This document shows, piece by piece, positions 11,259-23,226 of a stretch of DNA of 64,000 nt. Each line of letters begins with the position of its first letter. Position 1 is the stretch's first letter. Where the stretch lies: the NCBI GenBank assembly GCA_021464245.1, contig JADCRB010000041.1, positions 206,444 to 270,443 on the forward strand, read 5' to 3'. The notes beneath the pieces are model-generated. The model did no database searches, was not told the DNA's origin, and was given only the letters and a program-made list of their open reading frames with translations. The position numbers and the translations under genes are program-made. Source of the stretch: Carallia brachiata. Lineage: Eukaryota; Streptophyta; Magnoliopsida; Malpighiales; Rhizophoraceae.

Positions 11259-13640
11259 ATTGCGGAAAAACAAAAAAAAAATTTCCCTTCATCTGATCTT
11301 TCCCTCCTTCCATGGAACCGTACCTTGCTGGTAATCTATTCTTACTAACAAACAACGTGTTGGGACAGGAATATTTACGGGTCGAATTGGACGGTTTAAA
11401 AGAAAAAATTGTAATTAAATCGTTATAATAGCGGTTTGAAAATTTCAAATCTCAACTAATCCTCCTAGCGATTAAACCACCCAAACCAATCCGTCAAATG
11501 ACGAATTGGTTTAGACAATTTTTTTAATTTTACAGTTTATCTTTCAAATTGTTTTTTTTTTTTAAATATCAATATAAAGTAAAATCTAAATGCTCATTAG
11601 ATATTTAATCAAAAAATTCAAAAATTCAATTAGACATTCTTTTAAATTCTCCTAATTTTCTTCAAACCAACTTACATTACACGGAATCAAATTCTCACGA
11701 TGATCTGCCAAAGAGGATTTGTCTATATACTGATGATGATATTATTTGCATACAATATAGGTCACTATTTGAAAGACAAGGCCGAATAGAATGGCTTTTA
11801 ACAGCAAAAAGAGCAGAGAATCCTATTTCCAATCCTAATTCCTAGACTAAGATCTAGCTAGTCAAATAGCTCTCATGCAAGACTTGGACTGTTATGAAAC
11901 ATCTTCCAACTATAATGAAAACAGCAACTATAACTTCAATCTTACCCTTTGTCAAGTCCTTACTCTTAATTATGGCCTTAATCCCATAACTGTCTTCCAA
12001 AACAAAAATAACTGTAGCCAGATGCCAAATAATAGTAACATAAACGATCCCGCAACATATAAGATCAAGAGAACAACAAGTATCACAATTCTAATGTTAT
12101 TACCTCTGTTTATAAGAGAAATCGTCCTTTTTATCAAAACTGCAAAACCGTCACTAATTTGCCTATAATAATTTTAAAAAATTAAAAATCGTGAATAATT
12201 TTTTTTCTTATAGTTTTGGCAATTATAAGTAGATTCGATGCAAATTGAAAGATTTTTAACGGATTAGATGATTTATAAACAGCCCTAGGGATTTGTTTGT
12301 TTATAAGGAAATATAATTTCCGATTAAAACGGTGGTCATTAACAAAAACAGAAGCAGACCCACTCCGACCATTTGCCGCCGTCGGCCAACTAGCGATGCT
12401 TGAACAACTGGCCTACGCCGACCGGATGCCGCCTACCAACCACAAGTCCTTCTGCAAGTTTTTTGTTTTTTCTGTAAAAATTTGCAGATCAAACAAAACA
12501 TATTATGAGCATTGAATATTTGGATCTTGATTATGTTTTCCACACTTGATTTCTTCTAAATTTTGCTTTGTTCCTTTTTCTTTTTTTAAATCATCCCTGA
12601 ATCGTTTAGCTCTCATTGATTCTTGCTGTTGTTGCACCCTGGATTCATAATTTTGTTTGGGCATTCAGTGTTTTGAAATGTTCAACGAGGCTTCTTGTGA
12701 GGCCAATGGAATGAGCCCGAAGCACGATTGAAGATAAGTAAAGCCTTTCTAAGAAGCTGAGGGTCGATTTTCACAAAGTTAACAACAGACAAATGGAAGT
12801 TGCATCATTGATGTCGCGTTATCTTGCTGATTTATTGTATGATATTTAGCAAAATCTTTACAAAAATTAATTCCAGTATTAATTTATATTTTGTTTCCCA
12901 AAGTTTATCCCTGATATTTTTCAACTGATTATCAGTGTTAAATACAAACAATAGCAAAACAATTTTCTCATATAATAATTTCACAAAATATATTTATCAT
13001 AAGCTCTTTTTTTTCTTTTTAGCAAACGAGCAGAAGACTCGTGTTATGAGGAGGAGAGAGAGAAAGACACTATTCCAAAGACAAATTTTGAAGAGTATGA
13101 TTTTATTGAGCATAATAAATACGTAATAATATATATCGATATATTATTGAATTTAAATAAAAAATAACATATGAGATATCAGATGTTTTTTAATAGACTA
13201 TATATTAAAATAAATTGTGCAGTACTGTCTATTTACAAAATAAACTTTAGTGGAATTTTCAATCTGACAAAATAAAGTGACAATAATGGCTTCTTGTATC
13301 AAAAACTTGTTTAAAAAAAGATATATCACCGATCATTGTCCGGTAAAGACGAGCTTTTTGAACGAAAGTGGTAAAGAGGAGGTCCAGAGATAAATGTGTG
13401 CCATTTATATGAGCAAAAAAATGAGCCAAAATAAATAAGGAAATCTTCAAACTAGAAAATTGTACAGTAATTTTTTTTTTTTTTTGGGGGGAAAAATAGC
13501 CCTTGCCTTTACCATTGATAAATATGCGCTGTCAGTATGCCTAGCAGCCAAGCCAAAAGGCAGTGTTTGGGGATTCTCTTGCCTTTGAGCAAAATAACTA
13601 AGGCAAATCACCATCAGCATCAGCGCAAGAGCTTGTGAAG
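11259..13640. other. Intergenic DNA between the two UGT85 copies
   Basis: No supportable gene. The right end should hold the promoter and 5' UTR of the second UGT85 copy. A T15/G6 run lies near 13470-13491. Confidence 0.45.
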
Positions 13641-15803
13641 ATGGAAGGGAGAACCACCAGCACAACAGCAGCAACAATGCCTCATGCTGTCATGGTTCCA
13701 TGGCCCGCACAAGGCCATGTTAACCCACTTATGAGATTTGCAGAGCTGTTGCATTCGAGAGGCTTCTACATCACTTTTGTCCACACAGAGTTCAACTACA
13801 GCCGTTTAGTCCGATCACACGGCCCCGATTCCGCAACCGTCAAGGGTCTTCCCGATTTCAGGCTTGAGACTATCCCCGACGGAACGCCGCCGCCGTCTAA
13901 TCCAAATGCAACCCAGGACGTCCCTTTGGTGAGCGATTCCTTGAGGAAAATGCTTTTGGTCCTTTCAAACAGCTCCTGGAGATGCTCAATAGTAAACCTG
14001 ATGCGCCTCCTGTTTCGTGTGTAATTGCTGATGTAGTCATGAACTTTGCTATTAGAGCTGCTGAGGCTTTGAACCTTCCTGGAGTTTCCTTGGTTACTTT
14101 CTCTGCTTTCTCCTTCGTGGGATATTCGCACTATCCCGAGCTCGTCAGAAGAGGCATTTTTCCCTTTAAAAGTAAGTACTTTGTACTATGAATTTCTTTC
14201 TTTTTTTTCTTTTTCCCTTTTCTGACAATTCATAGATCATTGACCTTATTTATATGTAGATATATTTGATCAGGGAAAACATTGGAGGACATAAGAAGGT
14301 GGAAAAAAAAGTGTACATAATACAATTAAATGATATATTTGTGCAACAGAGTTAATTTTTTGTGCAACAAAAAATACTGTGATAATTTTTTGTTGCACAT
14401 TTTACTAATCTTGTTGCACAAATATATCCTCTAGTTGTATTATTGACAAATTTTCTATCCACCAACCTATATCCTCCTAATGAAACCCATTTGATTAAAC
14501 TGCTAGACTGTTAGCTAGCTCCTCTATATTTCAGACCAGCAAGTCCCATAGAACCACTAACTTCCATCCATTCAGCCCAAACTTTATCATATTTTCTTTT
14601 TTTTTTTTTAATGTTTTTCTTGATATTTTTTTGATGGACAAGTCCATCCCAGTCGGATATTATTGGGAATTGCTTCTGACTCAATCAGAATCCCATTTTA
14701 ATTTACAGTTGGCTTTTTAAGGAAGTGAAATTTCTTGGAGCTTATTATCTTTGGGTTCTATCCAAAGTTTGGTTGTTCGTTGTATGTTCATCATCAATTT
14801 TATCGCGTCAACTTTTTCGAGAAGGGGCCAAATAATCATTGAAAAGGAAATTCGTTTTTACAGATGACGATTACCTGACTGATGGAACTCTGGATACCCC
14901 CATTGATTGGGTCGCTGGTATGGGCACTATACGACTGAGGGACCTTCCAAGTTTTTTTCAAACAACGGATCCCAACGACATCATGTTCCATTTTATGAGA
15001 GCAGAGTGCGAGGATAGTCTAAAAGCTCGGGCCTTAATTTTCAACGACTTGAGGAACTTGAGCAAGAGGCAGTACAGGTTGTCGAATCTAAATTCAATTG
15101 TCCAAACGTCTATACAATTGGGCCTCTTTCCTTGTTAGAACAGAAGCTTGTACCTAGAAGCCTATCCGAGTCACTCAATCCAAGCTTATGGAAGCAGGAT
15201 CCGAAAGTTTTTGGGTGGCTAGATAGCAGAGCACCCGAGTCTGTGTTTTATGTGAACTATGGATGCGTGGCTGTAATTTCAAGCCATCATTTTCAAGAAA
15301 TGGCTCGGGGCATTGCGGATAGCAAGCAGCCATTTTTATGGGTTGTTAGACCCGATGTCGTGAAAGATGGAGAGGCAAAACTGTCCGAAGAGTTTCTGGA
15401 GGAGACCAAGGATAGGGGATTGCTGGTGAGCTGGTGTGATCAGGAGAAGGTGCTGCGCCACCCTGCTGTTGGTGCATTTTTAACACACTGCGGTTGGAAC
15501 TCTATGACGGAAACTGTGTCTGGTGGTGTGCCCGTGATCTGTTGGCCTTTCTTCGCTGACCAACAAACAAATAGCCACATCGCGTTTCACAAATGGGGCA
15601 TTGGCATGGAAATCAATCCTGATGTGAAGCACCACGAAGTTTCGTCCCAGATCAGGGAAATGATGACAGGAGAGGAAGGTAAGCTCATGAGGGCGAGGGT
15701 TCAGGAGTGGAAACGAAAAGCAGAAATAGCCACTGATGTTGGGGGATCATCTTATAACAACTTGGATAGGCTCATCAAGGAGGTTCTTCATTGCGGTGGT
15801 TAA
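13641..15803 (+). CDS. UGT85A-like UDP-glucosyltransferase, two 1-base frameshifts
   Basis: Cytosolic family-1 glycosyltransferase that would move glucose from UDP-glucose to a small hydrophobic acceptor; UGT85A relatives act on terpenoid, iridoid and cyanohydrin acceptors. Exon 1 is 13641-14171 and exon 2 14864-15803, with a GT-AG phase-1 intron. The ATG at 13641 starts MEGRTT; the catalytic histidine lies in [10 protein letters not shown] and its aspartate partner in [10 protein letters not shown]. The PSPG donor box begins [11 protein letters not shown], contains [11 protein letters not shown], and ends near FFADQQTN. Two single-base losses break the frame: in the A4 run 13947-13950 (between SLRK and NAFGPF) and at TT 15049-15050 (before EELEQEAVQ). 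Counting both, the length is 491 codons, normal for the family. There is no internal stop in the correct frames, so the gene may be intact in the plant. Tandem paralogue of the pseudogene 5 kb upstream. Confidence 0.85.
14320..14440. repeat. Inverted-repeat element in the UGT85 intron
   Basis: The 29-base left end starting ATACAATTAAATG and the right end finishing CCTCTAGTTGTAT are inverted copies with a few mismatches, both containing ATATTTGTGCAACA in the same sense. The middle holds a second, inner pair around TTTTTTGTTGCAC. This could be a small MITE or foldback element. A related motif pair occurs at 34734-34816. Confidence 0.55.
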
Positions 15804-17087
15804 GCTATTGAGATCGCTAATCTCTGAAGTTACAAGTGCAATAAAATAGACTAAAAGTTATAATATTCAGTCCAAATATCAACTCAGATGGGCCTCAGGT
15901 CGGGAGGCTGAACTAGTTGGTTAATTATATTGTGTGATTTGATGAACACTATTATTTTATCTATGGTCTTTCAGCGTTGCTCTCAATAAATAAATAAATA
16001 AATAAAAGTATGGTATTTGAGCATGCTTGTTATAATCTTATTCCCTTGCATGTCAAAGTTTAGGTGTTGTTTTCCATCATCAATGCTTTTGCAAATTTGA
16101 TCTAATTCCTTGTCAAAAGGGTTTTATATGTAGAGTTTGATCATTTTTTGCGACGTTCTATGATACTAAAAGCTAATATACGCATGCTAAGTGAAGTGCC
16201 CAAACAAACAATTTCTTCTTTGACTCATTTCTCATGATTATACTTGCGAAAAAAAACTGCAACATTTTCAGAATTAGAGATACTGTTTTTCATCGTTTTA
16301 CAAGGCTGTAATCTGCTGGCTACTGCTTAATTTTCATCTTGAAACAATTTAGCCCAAAATTTCCAAACTCATATTTTGTGCAACATACAACATTAATAAA
16401 AATAATAACAAAAAATATTCTGTTTTTTATTCTTATATTTAAATTATGGTTGTATAAATATAATTACAGTTACAACAATTAAGAGATATTTAGATACAAT
16501 TTAGCCACCATTTGGCCATGTAATAGTGCCGTATCTAGAAACGGGGGTGGCCTCCTGTCTCCAGCTGCAGCTTATCGTTGCCCGCAAGTTATAGGGCTAA
16601 ACGTGCCTTTTTCATATCACTGTGTGTGTTTAAATTGTGAGAAATTGGTGAAAAAGAAAGTGAGAAAAAAAGAATTATTTAAATAAATAAAAAATTTGTG
16701 AAATAGAAAATTAAAAAAAAAAGGTTATGAGAAAAATAAATATTATTTAAATTGATGAGAAATAAATAATAAATTTTATTTCTTCCACTTCCTTTTTTTT
16801 TATTTTTCTTAAAATTCAAACAGGCCATAATGCGAAGAAAAAGGGATAGGGTATGGTCGGTGGCTTGAGGTCCACATGCTTTTTATGTTTTTAAGTAAAA
16901 TTTTAAATTTTTTTTCGAAAATATTAAATATAAAATAAGGTTGATTGAATATGTAAAATATTATTAAAAATATAATTTATGGCTTGTTGCACGTGATATC
17001 AGTATTGTTCAACATTCAAAGGTTGGCATTGCACATGTAATATTTTATTGATGGAAATTCATTTCACAAAAAAAATGAAATAAATAA

Positions 17088-17135
<48 letters not shown>

Positions 17136-17173
17136 CATTACTTACATCAGTGGTGACGCAAAAGGACCAAACT
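15804..17173. other. Intergenic DNA with a weak MITE-like inverted repeat and a TA microsatellite
   Basis: No gene. At 16627-16822 an A/T-rich stretch has imperfect inverted ends (TGTTTAAATT against AAAATTCAAACA), suggesting a small MITE. A TA dinucleotide microsatellite occupies 17092-17134. Confidence 0.4.
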
Positions 17174-17181
17174 CTTTCCAT

Positions 17182-17664
17182 CAATGTTGTTAAAATCGAC
17201 TCGGACCGGTCGGTCCGACTGGTTCAACCCGGTGACCGGCCAAAGGTCCGGACCGGTTCATAGTCACTGTTGCCTCTTAATTCGGACCGGTCAAAACCGG
17301 TCTGAACCGGTCAAAATCGGTAAAAATTGGTGAAAAATCGGACCCGGTTCAACCGTTCAAATCGGTATAAAAGTTTTATAAATTATAATTTAATCCTAAT
17401 GTTTATTTAAATTACAATTTAGTTTTATATTTAATTAAAACTTTCAATTTAGTTCTAAATTTATCAAAACTTTCAATTTAATCCTTAAAAATAAAAAAAA
17501 TAATATTTAATAATTATGTATATGTATTATTTTTTTTTTAATTATTTTTATACATATAGATATTAATAAATACCAGTTCAAATATCGGTTCGACCGGTTG
17601 AACCGATTGAACCTTGACCCACTAATATTTCCAGTTCGAGACCGGTTCGATTCTAACAACCTTA
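17182..17664 (+). mobile_element. hAT-type MITE, copy 2 of the CCGGTT family
   Basis: The 483-bp element is flanked by a perfect 8-bp direct repeat CTTTCCAT (17174-17181 and 17665-17672). The left end CAATGTTGTTAAAATCG and the right end (reverse complement TAAGGTTGTTAGAATCG) are inverted copies. Same orientation and same internal landmarks as copy 1, with GGACCGGTC/AACCGGT-rich subterminal zones and an A/T-rich core. Confidence 0.85.
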
Positions 17665-17692
17665 CTTTCCATACAGTCAGTCCATGTAATAT

Positions 17693-17772
17693 GCACTCTT
17701 TTCAAACTCGCCACGCTGCAGCCCATGGGGACACACTCTTTTCGAATTCGCTACGCTGCAACCCATGGGGAC
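17693..17772 (+). repeat. Two-copy 40-bp tandem repeat
   Basis: CACTCTTTTCAAACTCG and CACTCTTTTCGAATTCG start two adjacent 40-bp units, each ending in GCCCATGGGGACA or ACCCATGGGGACA. The units differ at only a few bases. This is a local tandem duplication just right of MITE copy 2. Confidence 0.7.
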
Positions 17773-19098
17773 AATTTCTTTCGGCTTCCACAAAAGGCAT
17801 TATTGGTCCCCTGTCCGTAAAAATTTAGAAAATATATATATATTATGAGTCCTCATGCCGGGAAATCTCAACTGTCATGTAAACGAGCAGATGGACTTGG
17901 GAAAAATAAGAAAATTGTGAAATGATAAATAAATAATTAAGCAGAGTTCACTGTCATTCTTTCACAAAACAAACCATAGTCTCTTTTTGGCAACCCGAAA
18001 GAGCGTGAACAGATGTCAGGAATCGTACTGCCGAAGATGCCGACCCTTGTTAGGCATGGTCCCAAGCCTCGACCAATGCACTTTTGGGCATATTGCTCGT
18101 CAAATTCTGCGTATTGGGCGAAAGTCATCCATGGCTATCCTAATTCAATCTCATTCACCGTCCAGGCAAATAATAGTCTAAGTAATAATAGTTACAAACG
18201 AGACTCCTACGCACGGTGCATCAAATTTAAAACCCAAAAATGCACCTGCCTTAAATCTCCCTTTTAACTTAGGAGGTCACTATTGTGAGGATTTACTTTC
18301 AAATAAGTGTGTGGAGACACTTGACAATTACTATTATAGCTCTCACTTTGGATGGTAAAGTTTACATATTGTTTCTATAATTATTTTTATGATTGTTACT
18401 AGACTAAGTACTAGTGCTGATTACTTCCTCCAAATAAACTACTAAGTGTTGTTATAACATAACATAAATTTTACTGTCCTCATAATTCTCGTATTATTAT
18501 TTTCTTATTAGGAAATATTATATTCGTCTAACTGGATCACTACCTAAATATTTTTTTTTTTACGTGTAAAGGGTGAAAATTAAAACTAAACAATAACCAA
18601 GTGTCAACCTTTTTTTTTTTTTGGTCTTTAACCAAGTGTCAACTTGAAAACAAAAAAAAAAACTGAGAAAGTTTGCAGTGGGCTAGGTCCGCCCGCCTGT
18701 GAGATCCTAATGCCTCGGGCTAGCCGTACCTTCTAATATGCATGTCCCATATGCATTGCATGTTGGGCCTAATGGGGATCCCAACGTCATCTCTTGTTTG
18801 GGCCTAGACCACTTTACGTCTCTTTTTTCTTCCATTTGGTGCTAGAGGGGCAAAGTTTTTTGTTTTTTTGGGCAAAGAAAATCTCATTGACTAGTGAGGG
18901 AGAAGATTTAATTATAGGTGATAATGATATTTAAAATTTGAAATCCAAATCTCCTATTTGAAATTTGTCCAAAAAAAAAAAATTTGAATTAGGTACTGCT
19001 TTTTAAATTAAACTTTTTTTTTCTTTTTAAACTTGGTCCTAATGTTTTCTCCATCATAATTTTCATCATTTGCTGCTAATTTGTATATTAATGTGTCA
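17773..19098. other. Intergenic DNA
   Basis: No supportable gene or repeat was recognised. Several short open frames at 17930-18270 overlap on both strands and look like chance. Confidence 0.4.
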
Positions 19099-19106
19099 CA
19101 TTAGTG

Positions 19107-19551
19107 CACTGTTGTTAGAACCGGACCGAACCGGCAGGTCGGACCGGTTGAACTAGGGACCAGCCGGTGGTCTGGGCCGATTTAGGTAAATTTCGAAGGG
19201 TGACTCAGACCGGTCAAAACCGGTAAAAATCAGTGAAAATCGGACCGGCTAGACCTGTCCAATAAAATTAAAAATTTCATAAATTACAATTTGATCCCAA
19301 ATATTATTTAAATTATAATTTAAGCATTAACTTTAATTTAAAAGTTCAATTTAGTCCTAAATCTATTAAAAACTTCAATTTCATCCTTAAAATTAGAAAA
19401 ATTAATATTTAATCACTATCTATAAATATTATTTTTATAATTACTTTTATACACTATATATTATTAAATATTGGTTCGACCAGTTCAACCGGTTGAACCT
19501 TAACCCACTAATGTTTTCGGTTCGATGACTGGTCCGGTTCTGACAACCTTG
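19107..19551 (+). mobile_element. hAT-type MITE, copy 3 of the CCGGTT family
   Basis: The 445-bp element is flanked by a perfect 8-bp direct repeat CATTAGTG (19099-19106 and 19552-19559). The left end CACTGTTGTTAGAACCGG and the right end (reverse complement CAAGGTTGTCAGAACCGG) form the clearest terminal inverted repeat of the family. The core is A/T-rich as in copies 1 and 2. Confidence 0.87.
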
Positions 19552-19559
19552 CATTAGTG

Positions 19560-21952
19560 TGCCATGTCAATTAACCAGTGTTGAATTAGATGTTACATCA
19601 TCATTTTTGATTGTATGACATTTAAAAAAAATCTGAAAACTTGTACAAAAATTGTAAAAAATTCAAAAAAAAAATCTAGAAACTGATTACAAAATCTGAA
19701 ATGTTGAATTTACAATAAAAAAATTATTTTTAATTTTTTTTAAAAAAATGTAAACCTTTACTTCTTTATCAGATTTCATAATCCTTTTGACCCTTGAAAT
19801 AGGCAGCTGATGTTGGTCTTTAAATTTCTGCATTCAAGCAAAAGGTATCGTGTGTACGTGTATGTATCATTATACTATTAGAGTCCTTTTTTCTTTTTGA
19901 GGCAGTATAATTGTAGTCCTCAAAAAAGTGAATAGTATTTTAGCGGGGCACAATCAAATTAAAAAGAGGTCAAGCGCACATGCGCTTGAACATATATCAC
20001 AAGAACTTAAAAATTGACATTATCAATATATTTTGTTTTACGTAACATTATAAATGGATAAAAATTTCGCTTATGACGCTCAACAAAGAAGAAATTTGTT
20101 AATAATCTAAACTGTATCAAGAATGTACCAAGTTATAAATTAACTTGGATTTAAGTTCTTGATCCATCGCTATTTTGTAACTACGCAGTCATTCTTCTAC
20201 CTCGTGAGAGTGAAGTGTTGAAAACTATAACGTAGCGTTTACAAGCCTGTGCGGCATACATTTGACACGACACGGGCAGTCAAGTACCTTGATCTGCGAT
20301 AGGTTCACCCACACAGGAAGCAATCCCCGTCCAAATTGATGCAGTAGACCCATTAAACACCACTAATGACAAGTATTTTCGAATTTGGCGTAGAATAATG
20401 GCATATATTGTTTCATAGCCATTAATTACCAATGCAGTAAATAAATATTATTGTAAAAAAAAAAAGGCCGGGGGGGGGGGGGGGCGGAAATTGAACCCTG
20501 AGAGGGCTTTGACTCTCTGTGGTCAGACAAAAGCTTGATTAATTAGTTCCTAATATTTGAGTCTTATTAATGGCAAATTCAATGAATACACTGAATTAAT
20601 TATTTTGATATTGTGAGCGTCAACTAAATGAACTGTCAAAATCTCTTTAACAGAAAAAATAATGAGTTGCAGCTCTTTGCTTACCAGTAAAAATAAAAAT
20701 AAAAAAAAAATAATCATGTTTGTATTCAATGAGAAAATATCGCATCATTACATCTAGCACGTGATTAGGTAGGCAGGAAAATCAAAGAACTCCATATGGT
20801 TTATCAAGTGTAATTAACCCTATATTAGTGCATTGAATTGAACTGAAGGACCGACCAGGATTTTTTTTCATTACAAAAAAAAATTACTTACCGATATATG
20901 AATCATTGAATCTTTAATTGAAACTAAGATTACCGACTAGTATCCTTATTCAATCTCCTTCTAGAGAAATTGACCATGATTAACTCTCACCAAATAGAAT
21001 TATCCATAAATGTCTCTTAGGTTAGGGGATATATAATGATTAAAACTAAAGTTTCTATTATAAAAATTTTCAATTCAAATTCTAAGAAGGGGAGGTGAGA
21101 TTTATGGGAGGAAGTATATTTTTATATAATTCACAACCCAATGACCTTCAAGTGAATAAAAAAAAAAAAGAATTGCGGATGGATAGCCCTTAGTTGAACA
21201 TACTAAATATACTAATTGTTGTAGTTTAAATATTATCTAGATAAATTATTAGTTTGATCATGTAACGAAGGTCTTAATTAATTAAAAAGTTGAACAGAAC
21301 ATAACTTTCTTTGTTCAGTAGACTCCAAGTATTACCGTACTTCCACAATTAGTAATTTCTAAACTCATAAAATAGTAGATAACAATATAACATTTGTTAC
21401 GGTGAACTGTGCATCAGTGTACATCCAATTTGACAATGACACAATCACGCAAAAAGACCAAACTCCAAAGACATAGCAAGACAGAGAGAGGAGCAATTAA
21501 CTTGCAACAAAAGTTTCGTACTGCTGCAAAATAAAAACATCATTAAAGACTTGGAGTTTGGTATAGTTTTTTCAATGGGTTGGTTGGCTGGTTGGCTTGG
21601 CTGACTGCTTATAGAGACCACACCCAGCCAACCCTCTTGCCTGCGAGAAACATTTCCTACAACAATGATTAAAGTAAAGAAAAGAAAAGAAAAGAATGAA
21701 ATCCAATTACTCTGATTTACAACTTAGTTAGACCTGTACCCACACCACCATAACCCCTCATATAGCTCATATATATGCTGGATCACAAATTAGAGATATA
21801 GCAACAATTGTATATCAATCGACATTGTCTTTCTCTCATTTGAGTCATTTTCCTTATTTTGTTTTGTTGATTGTGTTATTACTATAATTTTCATTGTGGT
21901 TAGACCCATATCAAATGCAAACCACGTTCAATTGGTGAGATACACGTACGGA
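19560..21952. other. Intergenic DNA, 3' side of the CCCH gene
   Basis: No gene recognised. A G15 homopolymer lies at 20470-20484 after an A run and is a likely assembly weak point. The right part should hold the 3' UTR of the minus-strand zinc-finger gene. Confidence 0.4.
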
Positions 21953-23226
21953 TCAACGAGGGCAGAACAGCCTCTCCTGCTCGGTGAGAGAGTGGCGAAA
22001 GTGGCACCTGTGAGCGTAGGGACAGATGTCGCCGGCCAGGACCATCCTGCAAACCTGGGTCTTGTACCGCGGGTGCCTGATAACGGGACGCAGCTCCGTG
22101 ATCCCGTGGGCAAACTGGCAATGGTCGCCGTATGGACACGTGCCGGTCTCCTGCCACTTGTTGCACAGCTCCGTCTTCCACATCCCTTGATTGTACACCT
22201 CCAGTTCCACCGGCGGCAGTGGGTCCTCTCTCTTTCCCCCTCCCGATGCCGGCACAAAAACTCGCTGCTGCACCTGCGTAGACAAACGAGAATAGAGCCT
22301 TCTAAGAACAAATTATTGTTTTAATCACGCATAAATCAATGGTATGTGGAATCAATGCTGCTGGAATTGATTAGATCATTTACGTCCATTTTGGATCAGC
22401 CAATCAGTATAGATCAAAGAACAGGAGAGAATACGTATCGCAATCTGAATAGCAGAGAAACATTTTCAAATTCAACTCAGAACAGAAGGACAATGAATCA
22501 CGCTAATGTCGAATTTGAACTCACCGATCCGGAGATGAGTAAATCGTGTTGACTCGAGACACGAGGCTGAGTTGAGTTGGTACTCGTACCGCCGCCGCCG
22601 CCGCCGCTTGCAACGTTTTGATATGCTTTCTGATAACCGCTGGACCTGACGGAAATGCTCTTGGGCAACGAGACTCGCCCTCCTGCGCTCCTCCTCCGCT
22701 CGGACCGATTCGAGTCGAAATCCGATACTCGCTCCAGTTCTCTCTTTGGAGCACATTCATGGACCGTCTCACGGTTGCCGAAGTGGCTGTGGATGGCGGC
22801 CTGGGAAGACAGGCTGAGAAGCTCGATGAGCTCGTCGTTGGCCACCCTGAGAGCGGCGTTCTCTCGGCGAAGTGACTCGAGCTCGTTGGTTAGGGTCTGG
22901 AGTCTAGTGAGAGAAGCTCGTAATGGTCGCAGAGCTCCTGGTACTCCAAGATTAGCCTCGCCTGGTGGAGGCGGTGCTCGGTCGAAGTCGTCAGCGGTGG
23001 AGGAGGACGGGGAGGAGGTGGACGGGGTGATTGAAAGGGACAGGGAGGTTGGTTTCGGCGACGGTTTTGGCGGGAAAATAGAGTGGTAGAGCGCGGTGAA
23101 GTTGGAGGCGAATTCCTGAGTTCGATGGTCGGACGGTGGAGAAGGCGGCGCCTGTGGTGGTGACTGTGGCGGCAACACCGAAGAGGTCTGTTTTCGGTCG
23201 GATGGTGGACACGCAGTCGTTTCCAT
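21953..23226 (-). CDS. Tandem CCCH zinc-finger protein, C3H14/C3H15-like
   Basis: Predicted RNA-binding protein of the plant TTP-like group; Arabidopsis C3H14 and C3H15 act in secondary-wall formation and anther development through mRNA binding. Exon 1 is 23226-22525 (234 codons) and exon 2 22273-21953, with a GT-AG phase-0 intron. The product is 340 residues. The N-terminal third is proline/serine-rich with LYHSIFPPK; a leucine-rich coiled segment follows ([20 protein letters not shown], about residues 100-125), then a poly-glycine run. Two C-X8-C-X5-C-X3-H fingers at about residues 260-315 start [10 protein letters not shown] and [10 protein letters not shown]; an 18-residue linker separates them. 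Lead-ins WKTEL and YKTQV fit the TTP consensus. The start was placed at METTACPP because upstream in-frame codons read as 5' UTR. No frameshift seen. Confidence 0.92.

Noticed and set aside
11875..12168. 97-codon plus-strand frame rich in N and T
   Set aside because: No recognisable domain; typical chance frame in A/T-rich DNA.
21896..22324. 142-codon plus-strand ORF and other frames over the CCCH gene
   Set aside because: Antisense and shifted shadows of the zinc-finger exon; composition is proline/arginine-rich as expected from a GC-rich coding strand.
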